64,000 bases of DNA from Streptomyces albiflavescens (GTDB lineage Bacteria > Actinomycetota > Actinomycetes > Streptomycetales > Streptomycetaceae), in contig NZ_BMMM01000006.1 in NCBI RefSeq assembly GCF_014645835.1, forward strand, positions 280,795 through 344,794, read 5' to 3'. Positions 34,472 through 43,269 of this stretch are shown piece by piece; within the stretch, counting starts at the first letter, position 1; each line of letters opens with the position of its first letter. The notes beneath the pieces are model-generated. The model had not been told where the DNA came from. It was given only the letters and a program-made list of their open reading frames with translations, and searched no databases. Position numbers and translations under genes: made by a program.

Positions 34472-34482
34472 GACTCCATGTT

Positions 34483-34498
34483 CGTACGAGTGTTCGAA
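34483..34498 (-). promoter_or_regulatory. LexA/SOS-box-like site upstream of Prim-Pol
   Basis: Read on the minus strand this is TCGAACACTCGTACGA. The actinobacterial SOS box is TCGAAC-N4-GTTCGA, so one of the twelve conserved bases is changed. The site ends 12 bp before ATG 34471, a position where bound LexA would block the promoter or start. Confidence 0.55.
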
Positions 34499-34853
34499 AA
34501 AAGGAAGGGCTGACCGGACACGCGAGGGCGCGGGGTGGGCGCCAGGTGAGATTGGCCGAAAATGTGCCGGAACGCTTCAGCCCTTGCGGCGCCTGGGTTG
34601 AGTCGCCTGCCGGGGGCTGAGCAGGGGCTTTGTGGGGGCGAAGTGGGCGTGAAGGGGGTTTATCGACATGTCCTCACGCTTGAGGGCGAATCACGGCTTC
34701 CGGGGTGGTTCGCCGGGGATTCGGTGGGCAACTCTGGACTCGCGACGTCGTGAACAACTCCGAGGCGGTCGGCCAACTGCCTTGGAACAAGCCGTATTTC
34801 ACGTACATCCCGGTTCACCGCCGGTGCGTACAACCGGTTATGGAGGAATTCAC

Positions 34854-35159
34854 ATGGCAAGCATCCGTACCGCCCGCGTTCTCGCCGCCGTCGCAGCCCT
34901 GCCCCTCGCGGCCGCCCTCTTCACGGGCGTCGCGGCGGCGGACAACGGCGCCTTCGCGGACGACGGATCGAACGCGGGAGTGGCGACCATCAGCCGCAGC
35001 GGGGTCGGACACGACAACTACGGCAACTCCTCCACCACTCAGCAGCAGGCGGTCGGCTCCGGTGCCTCGAACCAGAGCAACACGGCCCAGGTGAACGGCT
35101 CCGCCTTTACGGCCATCGACCAGTCGACCACCGTCGTCAACTTCACCAACCTCTGGTGA
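34854..35159 (+). CDS. Small secreted Ser/Asn/Gln-rich protein
   Basis: The 101-residue protein starts at ATG 34854, behind GGAGGAATTCAC. A signal peptide (MASIRTARVLAAVAALPLA, ending FTGVAAADNG) releases a mature part of about 70 residues with GHDNYGNSSTTQQQAVGSG and NQSNTAQVNGSAFTAIDQS. No Cys and few charges. The Gly/Asn/Gln/Thr-rich, amyloid-like look recalls rodlins and other Streptomyces surface proteins, but I cannot assign it to a family. It is a single-gene unit with a hairpin downstream. Confidence 0.75.
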   Translation: MASIRTARVLAAVAALPLAAALFTGVAAADNGAFADDGSNAGVATISRSGVGHDNYGNSSTTQQQAVGSGASNQSNTAQVNGSAFTAIDQSTTVVNFTNLW

Positions 35160-35232
35160 GCCGGGGGCCGGTGCGCTCACATCGGCCCGGAAATCCCCGT
35201 GCGGGGTTGTGCTCTGTGGGGTGGTAAGGCAT

Positions 35233-35264
35233 CTGCGCGGCGGTACTTCGGTGCCGCCGCGCAG
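35233..35264 (+). terminator. Hairpin after the secreted protein gene
   Basis: CTGCGCGGCGGTAC (35233-35246), TTCG tetraloop, then GTGCCGCCGCGCAG (35251-35264). One internal mismatch; very stable UUCG-type loop. Confidence 0.7.
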
Positions 35265-35342
35265 ACGTGTTCGCGGCACGGGCGGACCCGCTCACGGGCA
35301 GGCGGCGTGGGGTCCCTCCGGCGACCTTGACAGTCGACAGTA

Positions 35343-35359
35343 TCTGACGGACAGTCAGA
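35343..35359. promoter_or_regulatory. Candidate operator before the igr-like operon
   Basis: TCTGAC-GGACA-GTCAGA is a 6-bp inverted repeat 38 bp before GTG 35397. GACAGT also occurs as a direct repeat at 35329 and 35335. TTGACA at 35327-35332 is a possible -35 box. No regulator gene lies beside it. It does not match the KstR or KstR2 consensus as I remember them. Confidence 0.4.
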
Positions 35360-35396
35360 AACCCTTGTTCGTACGAGGTCCGGGAGGGCCGCCGCC

Positions 35397-36629
35397 GTGC
35401 ACCTCGCCCCCACCGAGCGCCAGCAGCGGCTGCGCGCCGAGCTGCGTGCGTACTTCCGGGACCTGATGCCCGAAGGCCCACCGCCCGCCGACGACCACGG
35501 AGGGCAGCGGGCCCTGCTCCGTCGCATCGGCGCCGACGGGCTGCTCGGGCTCGGCTGGCCGGTCGCGTACGGAGGCCAGGGGCGCGGCGCGGACGAGCAG
35601 TTCGTGTTCTTCGACGAGGCGTACCGGGCCGGCGCGCCGGTGTCCATGGTCACGCTGAACACCGTCGGGCCGACGCTCATGAAGTACGGGAGCCGGCAGC
35701 AGAAGGACTTCTTCCTGCCGCGCATCCTGAGCGGAGCCCTCGTCTTCGCCATCGGGTACTCGGAGCCCTCCGCGGGGACGGACCTCGCCTCCCTGCGGAC
35801 ACGCGCAGTGCGGGACGGCGATCGCGGGGCTGACGCCGATCGTGGGGGTGACGCCGATCGTGGGGATGACGGCGATCTTGCCGGCGGCGGCGATTGGCTC
35901 ATCGACGGACAGAAGATCTTCACCTCCAACGCCCAGAACGCCGACTGGATCTGGCTCGCCTGCCGCACCGACCCGGACGCGCCCAAGCATCAGGGCATCT
36001 CGATCCTCCTCGTGCCCACGGACGCGCCCGGCTTCTCGTGGACCCCGATCGAGACGGTGGGCGGGCTGACGACCACGGTGACGTATTACGACGGGATCCG
36101 CGTCCCGGCCGCGAACCTCGTCGGCGAGGAGAACGGCGGCTGGGGGCTCATCACCAACCAGCTCAACCACGAGCGGGTCGCGCTCGCCGCGATCGGGATG
36201 CAGGCCGAGGACTTCTACGCGGCCGCGCTGGAGGCGGCGCGTACACCCGATCCAGTGACGGGTCGGCGTCGGATTGACGAGCCCTGGGTGCGATCCCGGC
36301 TGGCCGAAGTGCATGCCCGACTGGCGGCATCACGCCTGCTCAACTGGCGTTTGGTGGGCGATGTGGGGGCCGGACGGCTGGCGCCCGGCGACGCGAGCGG
36401 CGTGAAAGTCGTGGGAACCGAATCCGCGGTCGCGGTGTACCGAATGTGTCAGGAAATTGTGGGAGCGGACGCGCTGGTGCGCTCCGGTTCGCCGGGGGTG
36501 TTCGGGGACGGCGAGCTGGAGCGGATGAACAGGGCGGCACAGATCAACACGTTCGGGGGCGGGGTGAGCGAGGTGCAGCGGGAGATCGTGGCGACGATGC
36601 GGCTCGGGATGAAGAGGGGGCGGCGGTGA
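35397..36629 (+). CDS. Acyl-CoA dehydrogenase (ChsE2/FadE29-like)
   Basis: This 410-residue flavoenzyme starts at GTG 35397 (VHLAPTERQQR). It has the three-part acyl-CoA dehydrogenase layout: an N-terminal helical domain with GADGLLGLGWPVAYGG, a middle beta domain with IGYSEPSAGTDLASL and KIFTSNAQNADWIWLA, and a C-terminal helical domain ending RAAQINTFGGGVSEVQREIVA. In M. tuberculosis, heterotetrameric pairs (ChsE1-ChsE2) oxidise steroid side-chain CoA esters. An insert at about 140-163 is an 18-bp tandem repeat. Its stop overlaps the next start (GTGA). First gene of a five-gene operon. Confidence 0.88.
   Translation: MHLAPTERQQRLRAELRAYFRDLMPEGPPPADDHGGQRALLRRIGADGLLGLGWPVAYGGQGRGADEQFVFFDEAYRAGAPVSMVTLNTVGPTLMKYGSRQQKDFFLPRILSGALVFAIGYSEPSAGTDLASLRTRAVRDGDRGADADRGGDADRGDDGDLAGGGDWLIDGQKIFTSNAQNADWIWLACRTDPDAPKHQGISILLVPTDAPGFSWTPIETVGGLTTTVTYYDGIRVPAANLVGEENGGWGLITNQLNHERVALAAIGMQAEDFYAAALEAARTPDPVTGRRRIDEPWVRSRLAEVHARLAASRLLNWRLVGDVGAGRLAPGDASGVKVVGTESAVAVYRMCQEIVGADALVRSGSPGVFGDGELERMNRAAQINTFGGGVSEVQREIVATMRLGMKRGRR
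35814..35885 (+). repeat. 18-bp in-frame repeat inside the first acyl-CoA dehydrogenase gene
   Basis: Four 18-bp units (35814, 35832, 35850, 35868) start GACGCCGATCGTGGGG or a variant and encode the Asp/Gly-rich loop DGDRGADADRGGDADRGDDG. They fall between two strands of the beta domain. Confidence 0.8.
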
Positions 36630-37540
36630 GCGACGAATCGGACGAACTGGCGATGCGGTTGAAGGCGTTTGAGGGGCGGGCCGCAGCCGTCGCGGGCGCG
36701 GGCAAGGACCCGGTCAACGAGCCGATGATCCGGCACTGGTGCGAGGCGATGGGCGACACGAATCCGGCGTACGCGGGGCCCGAGGCCATAGCGCCGCCCA
36801 CCATGCTCCAGGCGTGGACGATGGGCGGTCTCTCGGGCCACACGGGACGCTCCGGCGCGTACGACGAGCTGCTGGGACTGCTCGACGACGCCGGCTACAC
36901 CTCCGTGGTCGCCACCGACTGCGAGCAGGAGTACGTACGCCCCCTGCGCCCCGGGGACGAGATCACCTTCGACGCGGTGATCGAGTCGGTCTCCGAGCGC
37001 AAGACGACCAAGCTGGGGACGGGCCACTTCGTCACGACGCGGATGGATGTGCGCGCGGGAGGGGAACTGGCCGGGACGCACCGGTTCCGGATCCTCAAGT
37101 ACGCGCCGGCACGCGGGAAGCCGAAGGCCAGGCGCCCGAGGCCGGTCGTCAACCGGGACAATGCCGGGTTCTGGGAGGGCGTCGGGCAGCACAAGCTGCT
37201 CATCCAGCGGTGCGGTGGGTGCGGGAGCCTGCGGTTTCCCTGGCTGCCAGGGTGCGGCGCCTGCGGCTGCCTGGAGTGGGACACGGTCGAGGCGAGCGGC
37301 GAGGGGTCGGTCTACTCGTACGTCGTCATGCACCACCCGCCCTTCCCGGCCTTCGACCCTCCCTACGCCGTCGGGCTCATCGAGCTGGCGGAGGGCGTGC
37401 GGATCGTGAGCAACGTGGTCGGGGTGCCGTACGACAAGGTGCGGATCGGGATGCCCGTGCGGCTCCAGTTCGAGCGGTACGACGAAGAGTTGGTGCTGCC
37501 GGTCTTCCGGGCCGGCGAGACCGATGGCGGGGGGAGCTGA
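36626..37540 (+). CDS. MaoC dehydratase-like / DUF35 OB-fold fusion (ChsH2-like)
   Basis: This 304-residue protein starts at GTG 36626 in a GTGA overlap. Residues 1-165 resemble a MaoC hot-dog hydratase half (IRHWCEAMGDTNPAY, RPLRPGDEITFDAVIESVSERKT). Residues about 180-300 form a DUF35 domain: rubredoxin-like zinc ribbon QRCGGCGSLRFPWLPGCGACG, then an OB fold (WDTVEASGEGSVYSYVVMHHPP). This is the architecture of ChsH2 in the mycobacterial igr operon, where the MaoC part pairs with ChsH1 to hydrate the enoyl-CoA and DUF35 docks the aldolase Ltp2. All these partners follow in the operon. Confidence 0.88.
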   Translation: MSDESDELAMRLKAFEGRAAAVAGAGKDPVNEPMIRHWCEAMGDTNPAYAGPEAIAPPTMLQAWTMGGLSGHTGRSGAYDELLGLLDDAGYTSVVATDCEQEYVRPLRPGDEITFDAVIESVSERKTTKLGTGHFVTTRMDVRAGGELAGTHRFRILKYAPARGKPKARRPRPVVNRDNAGFWEGVGQHKLLIQRCGGCGSLRFPWLPGCGACGCLEWDTVEASGEGSVYSYVVMHHPPFPAFDPPYAVGLIELAEGVRIVSNVVGVPYDKVRIGMPVRLQFERYDEELVLPVFRAGETDGGGS

Positions 37541-37541
37541 G

Positions 37542-38696
37542 ATGGACTTCACGCCGACCGAGGAGCAGGCGGCCGCCCGTGACCTGGCCGCACGGATCTT
37601 CGGCGACCTCTCCACGCACGAGCGGCTCGCTGCGGCTGGAACCGGCAGCGACGCCGAGCTGTGGAAGGAGCTGTGCGCGGCCGGGCTCGTGGCGGCCGTG
37701 GCGGACATAGGACTCCTCGGCCTGGTGCTCCTCCTGGAGGAGCAGGGGCGCACCACGGCTCAGGTGCCCTTCGCGGCGAGCTGTGTGTACGGGCTGCTGG
37801 CGGTGGCGGCGCACGGTTCACGGGAGCAGCGGGAGCGGCTCGTGCCGGGGATCGGGGACGGCACGGTGGTGGTGAGCGGGGCCATCGCTGATGCGGGGGC
37901 CGTGCGGGAGGAAGCAGCGGGGCGGCTGAGCGGTGTGGTCCCCGTGGTGCCCTGGCTGCGGGACGCCACCCATGTGCTTGTCGCGGACGACCGGCGTCGG
38001 CTCTGGCTGGTGCGGACCGCCGAGGCAGGGTGCGAGCCGGTGGAGCTGACGGCGCCCTGGTCGGCGGGACGGTTGACGCTCGACGGGACGCCGGGAGAGC
38101 GGCTGGGTGCGTCGGCTGGGCGGGAAGATGCGCCCGTGGGCACGCGGGCAGGGAGCGAGGAGGCTTCCGCGAGCAAGCCGCCTGGGCGGGAGGAGGCTTC
38201 CGCGAGCGCGTCAGGCGGGCGGGAAGAACCCTGCGTGGATGCGTACGAGGACGTGCTCGCTCTCGCGCGTACCGCCTTCGCGGGGCTGCAGGCCGGGGTG
38301 TGTGCGGGGTCGCTGGCGCGGGCCGTGGAGCACACCAACGGGCGGGAGCAGTTCGGGCGGCCGCTCGCCGCCAAGCAAGGGGTTCAACTCCGGGCCGCCG
38401 ACGCGTACATGGACACCGAGGCGATACGGGTGACGGCATACGAGGCGGCGTGGCGCCGCGACGAGGGGCTGGCGTATGCGACGCACGCCCTGACCGCCGC
38501 GTGGTGGGCGTCCGAGGCGGGACAGCGAGTGGTGCACACGGGCCAGCATCTGCACGGCGGGACGGGGGCCGACCTGGAGCATCCCGTGCACCGGCACTTC
38601 CTTTGGGGGCGGCAGCTCGACGCGTATCTGGGGTGCGGGAGCGAAGTGCTCCAGGAATTGGGGGATTTGATCGTGAGCGGGGAGGTGGAGACATGA
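37542..38696 (+). CDS. Acyl-CoA dehydrogenase, diverged subunit (ChsE1/FadE28-like)
   Basis: The 384-residue protein starts at ATG 37542, one base after the previous stop. Identifiable family parts are MDFTPTEEQAAARDLAARIF at the N-terminus and FAGLQAGVCAGSLARAVEHTNGREQFGRPLAAKQGVQ plus TGQHLHGGTGADLEHPVHRHF in the C-terminal domain. The middle beta domain is short and poorly conserved. A Gly/Arg/Glu/Ser-rich insert (about 200-235, with REEASAS repeated) separates the domains. It should pair with the 35397-36629 product in a heteromeric enzyme. Its TGA overlaps the next ATG. Confidence 0.85.
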   Translation: MDFTPTEEQAAARDLAARIFGDLSTHERLAAAGTGSDAELWKELCAAGLVAAVADIGLLGLVLLLEEQGRTTAQVPFAASCVYGLLAVAAHGSREQRERLVPGIGDGTVVVSGAIADAGAVREEAAGRLSGVVPVVPWLRDATHVLVADDRRRLWLVRTAEAGCEPVELTAPWSAGRLTLDGTPGERLGASAGREDAPVGTRAGSEEASASKPPGREEASASASGGREEPCVDAYEDVLALARTAFAGLQAGVCAGSLARAVEHTNGREQFGRPLAAKQGVQLRAADAYMDTEAIRVTAYEAAWRRDEGLAYATHALTAAWWASEAGQRVVHTGQHLHGGTGADLEHPVHRHFLWGRQLDAYLGCGSEVLQELGDLIVSGEVET

Positions 38697-39088
38697 GGGT
38701 CGGCGACGCACTGCCGCCGCTGGAGATCGAGGTCACGCGCACGCTGATCGTGGCCGGGGCGATCGCGTCGCGGGACTACCAGGACGTGCACCACGACGCG
38801 GAGCTGGCGCGGCAGAAGGGTTCACCCGACATCTTCATGAACATCCTGACCACCAACGGCCTGGTCGGGAGGTACATCACCGACTGCCTCGGACCGGACG
38901 CGGTGCTCCGCAAGGTGGCCATACGCCTCGGCGCACCCAACTACCCGGGCGACACCATGGTGTTGACCGGCTCCGTGGAGGAGGTCGCGGGCGACACGGC
39001 GACGGTGCGGGTGGTCGGGGCGAACGGCATCGGCAGACATGTGACCGGGACTGTGACGGTCACTCTTCCGCCCGGAGGCGCCCGATGA
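38693..39088 (+). CDS. MaoC-like enoyl-CoA hydratase small subunit (ChsH1-like)
   Basis: The 131-residue single hot-dog domain starts at ATG 38693 in an ATGA overlap. The hydratase site is visible: ASRDYQDVHHDAELARQKGSPDIFMN contains the Asp and His of the D-x(4)-H motif. Length and sequence fit ChsH1, the catalytic half that pairs with the ChsH2-like protein encoded two genes upstream. Expected reaction: hydration of a short-side-chain steroid enoyl-CoA or a similar branched acyl-CoA. Its stop overlaps the thiolase-like gene by 4 bp. Confidence 0.88.
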   Translation: MRVGDALPPLEIEVTRTLIVAGAIASRDYQDVHHDAELARQKGSPDIFMNILTTNGLVGRYITDCLGPDAVLRKVAIRLGAPNYPGDTMVLTGSVEEVAGDTATVRVVGANGIGRHVTGTVTVTLPPGGAR

Positions 39089-40251
39089 GCGTACGGATGA
39101 GGGACCGCCTCGGCGGAAGGGCGGCGGTCGTCGGAATCGGGGCCACCGAGTTCTCCAAGGACTCGGGGCGCAGCGAGCTGCGGCTGGCGGTGGAGGCGGT
39201 GCGGGCCGCGCTCGACGACGCCGGGCTGACGCCGGGGGACGTGGACGGGATGGTCACGTTCACGATGGACACCAGCCCCGAGATCACCGTCGCCCAGGCG
39301 GCCGGCATGGGGGAGCTGTCCTTCTTCTCGCGGATCCACTATGGGGGCGGGGCGGCCTGCGCGACCGTCCAGCAGGCGGCGCTCGCGGTGGCGACCGGGG
39401 TGGCCGAGGTGGTGGTCTGCTACCGGGCGTTCAACGAGCGGTCGGGCCGGAGATTCGGCTCGGGCGTGCAGCAGCGGGAGCCGTCGGCGGAGGGCGCGGC
39501 GCTGGGCTGGTCACTGCCGTTCGGGCTGCTCACGCCCGCGTCCTGGGTGGCGATGGCGGCCCAGCGGTATCTGCACACGTACGGACTGACGCCCGAGGCG
39601 TTCGGCCATGTCGCCGTGGTGGACCGGAAGTACGCGGCGACGAACCCTGCCGCCTACTTCCACGGCAGACCGATCACCCTCGCCGAGCACGCGGCCTCGC
39701 GGTGGATCGTCGAGCCGCTGCGGTTGCTGGACTGCTGTCAGGAGACGGACGGCGGCCAGGCACTGGTGGTCACCTCGGTGGAGCGGGCCCGCGATCTCCC
39801 GCATCCCCCCGCGGTGATCACGGCCGCCGCCCAGGGCGCGGGCCGGGCGCAGGAGCAGATGACCAGCTTCTACCGGGACGACCTGACCGGGCTTCCGGAG
39901 ATGGGCGTCGTGGCCCGGCAGCTGTGGCGGACGTCCGGGCTGACCCCGGCGGAGATCGACGTGGGGATTCTGTACGACCACTTCACTCCGTTCGTGCTGA
40001 TGCAGCTGGAGGAGTTCGGGTTCTGCAAGCCCGGGGAGGCCGCGGACCTCGTCGCCGAGGAGCGGCTGCCGCTCAACACACATGGAGGGCAGCTCGGGGA
40101 GGCGTATCTGCACGGGATGAACGGGATCGCTGAGGCGGTACGACAGCTCCGGGGCACGTCCGTGAACCAGATACCGGAGGCCGGCCGCGTTCTCGTCACC
40201 GCGGGCACGGGGGTGCCTACCTCGGGGCTGATCCTCGGGACGGACGGGTGA
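39085..40251 (+). CDS. Thiolase-fold lipid-transfer protein / aldolase (Ltp2-like)
   Basis: The 388-residue protein starts at ATG 39085. It opens AAVVGIGATEFSKDSGRSE and carries GLTPGDVDGMVTFTMD, IHYGGGAACATVQQAA, QETDGGQALVVTS and NTHGGQLGEAYLHGMNG, the pattern of SCP-x thiolase-like proteins. In the igr operon Ltp2 is a retro-aldolase that, held by the DUF35 domain of ChsH2, removes the last propionyl-CoA from the steroid side chain; the tight operon supports the same here. The ILYDHFTPF Tyr-Asp segment is typical of that subgroup. Last gene of the operon. Confidence 0.88.
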   Translation: MSVRMRDRLGGRAAVVGIGATEFSKDSGRSELRLAVEAVRAALDDAGLTPGDVDGMVTFTMDTSPEITVAQAAGMGELSFFSRIHYGGGAACATVQQAALAVATGVAEVVVCYRAFNERSGRRFGSGVQQREPSAEGAALGWSLPFGLLTPASWVAMAAQRYLHTYGLTPEAFGHVAVVDRKYAATNPAAYFHGRPITLAEHAASRWIVEPLRLLDCCQETDGGQALVVTSVERARDLPHPPAVITAAAQGAGRAQEQMTSFYRDDLTGLPEMGVVARQLWRTSGLTPAEIDVGILYDHFTPFVLMQLEEFGFCKPGEAADLVAEERLPLNTHGGQLGEAYLHGMNGIAEAVRQLRGTSVNQIPEAGRVLVTAGTGVPTSGLILGTDG

Positions 40252-40560
40252 GGGCGTCCGAGTCCGCCCGAGTTCGTCCGAGTTCGTTCGTCCGAGTCCG
40301 TCCGAGCGCGCCCGGGGTTCAGCCCACTGCATCGAGGTCCCGTGCGCCGACCCGGGGTTCCCGCCCACTTGCCCCAAGGCTCCGTGTACTGCCCCGAGGT
40401 CCCGTGCACCACCCCCGAGGTCCCGTCCACGGTCCCCAGGACCCCTCCACTGCCCCTGGGTACTGCCACGGTAGTCGTCCCTCAGGGGTGAACCCTCAGG
40501 GTGCAGGCGCTGCTCGTCCACCCTCAGGAGGTGGGGGCAACCCCCCTCCTACAACCTGAG
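40252..40560. repeat. Gene-free stretch with short degenerate repeats
   Basis: 40255-40312 is built of GTCCGAGTTCG-like 10-11-bp units. 40325-40450 holds four imperfect units of GAGGTCCCGTGCACC type. 40497-40563 has CCTCAGG/CCTGAGG inverted parts that could form a terminator for the igr-like operon. No gene is seen in the 373-bp gap. Confidence 0.5.
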
Positions 40561-40624
40561 GGGGACATGGCTTCGGGACCTGCGGCCGATCCGCGAGAGT
40601 AGGGGGCGAACCTAGCGTGGAGCC

Positions 40625-41179
40625 ATGACCACACCCGTCTGCACCAGCGCTTCGAACGTCGCGACGCGGACCCTTCCGTACGTGCCGTACTCATCGTTCG
40701 CGTCGTACGTGAAGGCCCGCCAGCCGGTGCTGCTGCGTACCGCCCGGTCGCTCACCGCGAACCCGAGCGACGCCGAGGACCTGCTGCAGACCGCGCTGAC
40801 GAAGACGTATGTCGCATGGGACCGGATCGAGGACCACCGGGCGCTGGACGGGTATGTCCGCCGGGCGCTGCTGAACACGCGGACGTCCCAGTGGCGCAAG
40901 CGCAAGGTCGACGAGTTCGCGTGCGACGAGCTGCCGGAGCCGGAGGCGCTGCCCTCTTCGGACCCCGCCGAGCAGCAGGCACTGCACGACGCGATGTGGC
41001 GGGCGATCATGAAGTTGCCGGCGCGGCAGCGGGCGATGGTCGTCCTGCGGTATTACGAGGACCTGAGCGAGGCTCAGACGGCGGAGGTGCTCGGGGTCTC
41101 GGTCGGGACGGTCAAGTCGGCCGTTTCGCGCGCGCTGGGCAAGTTGCGTGAGGATCCTGAGTTGAGCCCGGTGCGGTAG
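40625..41179 (+). CDS. SigE-family (group 4, ECF) RNA polymerase sigma factor
   Basis: This 184-residue protein starts at ATG 40625, with GTGGAGCC before it. Region 2 runs from SFASYVKARQPVLLRTARSL to LLQTALTKTYVAWDRI, and region 4 from LPARQRAMVVLRYYEDLSEAQTAEVLGVSVGTVKSAVSRAL. The short spacing and DAEDLLQTALTKTY fit the SigE-family 50-type proteins named in Streptomyces genomes. There is no anti-sigma gene next to it, so control may be transcriptional or by a distant partner. The RNA polymerase targets cannot be predicted from this sequence. Confidence 0.92.
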   Translation: MTTPVCTSASNVATRTLPYVPYSSFASYVKARQPVLLRTARSLTANPSDAEDLLQTALTKTYVAWDRIEDHRALDGYVRRALLNTRTSQWRKRKVDEFACDELPEPEALPSSDPAEQQALHDAMWRAIMKLPARQRAMVVLRYYEDLSEAQTAEVLGVSVGTVKSAVSRALGKLREDPELSPVR

Positions 41180-41241
41180 TTACCGCTGGTAGAGGTGTTG
41201 CACAGCCAATACGTGACGTGATCGATCGCCCGGGACTAGTG

Positions 41242-41259
41242 ACATACCGCGCGGTATGT
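41242..41259. promoter_or_regulatory. Perfect 18-bp palindrome upstream of fadD
   Basis: ACATACCGCGCGGTATGT is fully symmetric and sits 60 bp before GTG 41319. Form and length suit a TetR/AcrR-type operator, a common control for fatty-acid genes. The regulator is not in the window. I do not recognise the motif as a published one. Confidence 0.6.
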
Positions 41260-41318
41260 GCGCAGAATCAGCGCAGCCCTTACTGCCGCGTAGGCAATGT
41301 CGCCCCCGGGAGGACGCC

Positions 41319-42974
<1,656 letters not shown>

Positions 42975-43030
42975 CCGACGGCACAGCGTCACCGACGGCA
43001 ACAGCGTCACCCAACAATGACAAAGAGGTC

Positions 43031-43066
43031 CGTCGGGCGGGGCGCCCCAGGGCTCCCCGCCCGACG
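43031..43066 (+). terminator. Terminator after fadD
   Basis: CGTCGGGCGGGG (43031-43042) pairs perfectly with CCCCGCCCGACG (43055-43066). It lies 57 bp after the fadD stop codon. Confidence 0.75.
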
Positions 43067-43068
43067 TA

Positions 43069-43269
43069 CGCGCATGTCACCTGCGTAAGGGCACGGGGCA
43101 CGTCACCGACGCACAGTACGGCACGGCCGAACTCCCCGACGAGGCCGAGCGTTAGGAGCACCACGCCCGCAAGACCGCCGCCATCGCCGGCGCGCAGGCC
43201 CGCGGCGTGATCAGCGTGCAGCCCGTACCCCGACGTGCCGACCAGTTCGTGCCCATGTGCGCCGACTAG
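43069..43269 (+). pseudogene. Possible gene relic with internal stop
   Basis: One plus-strand frame has near-pure G/C third positions over 67 codons (for example ERHHARKTAAIAGAQARG-like) but is cut by a TAG at 43153 and has no start. It reads like the end of a small charged cytoplasmic protein and stops at TAG 43267. The family is unknown. The codon bias, not similarity, is the evidence. Confidence 0.35.

Noticed and set aside
35160..35396. KstR/KstR2 operator before the igr-like operon
   Set aside because: I found no match to the AnCAAGnnCTTGnT or TnnAACnnGTTnnA forms as remembered; only the TCTGAC repeat.
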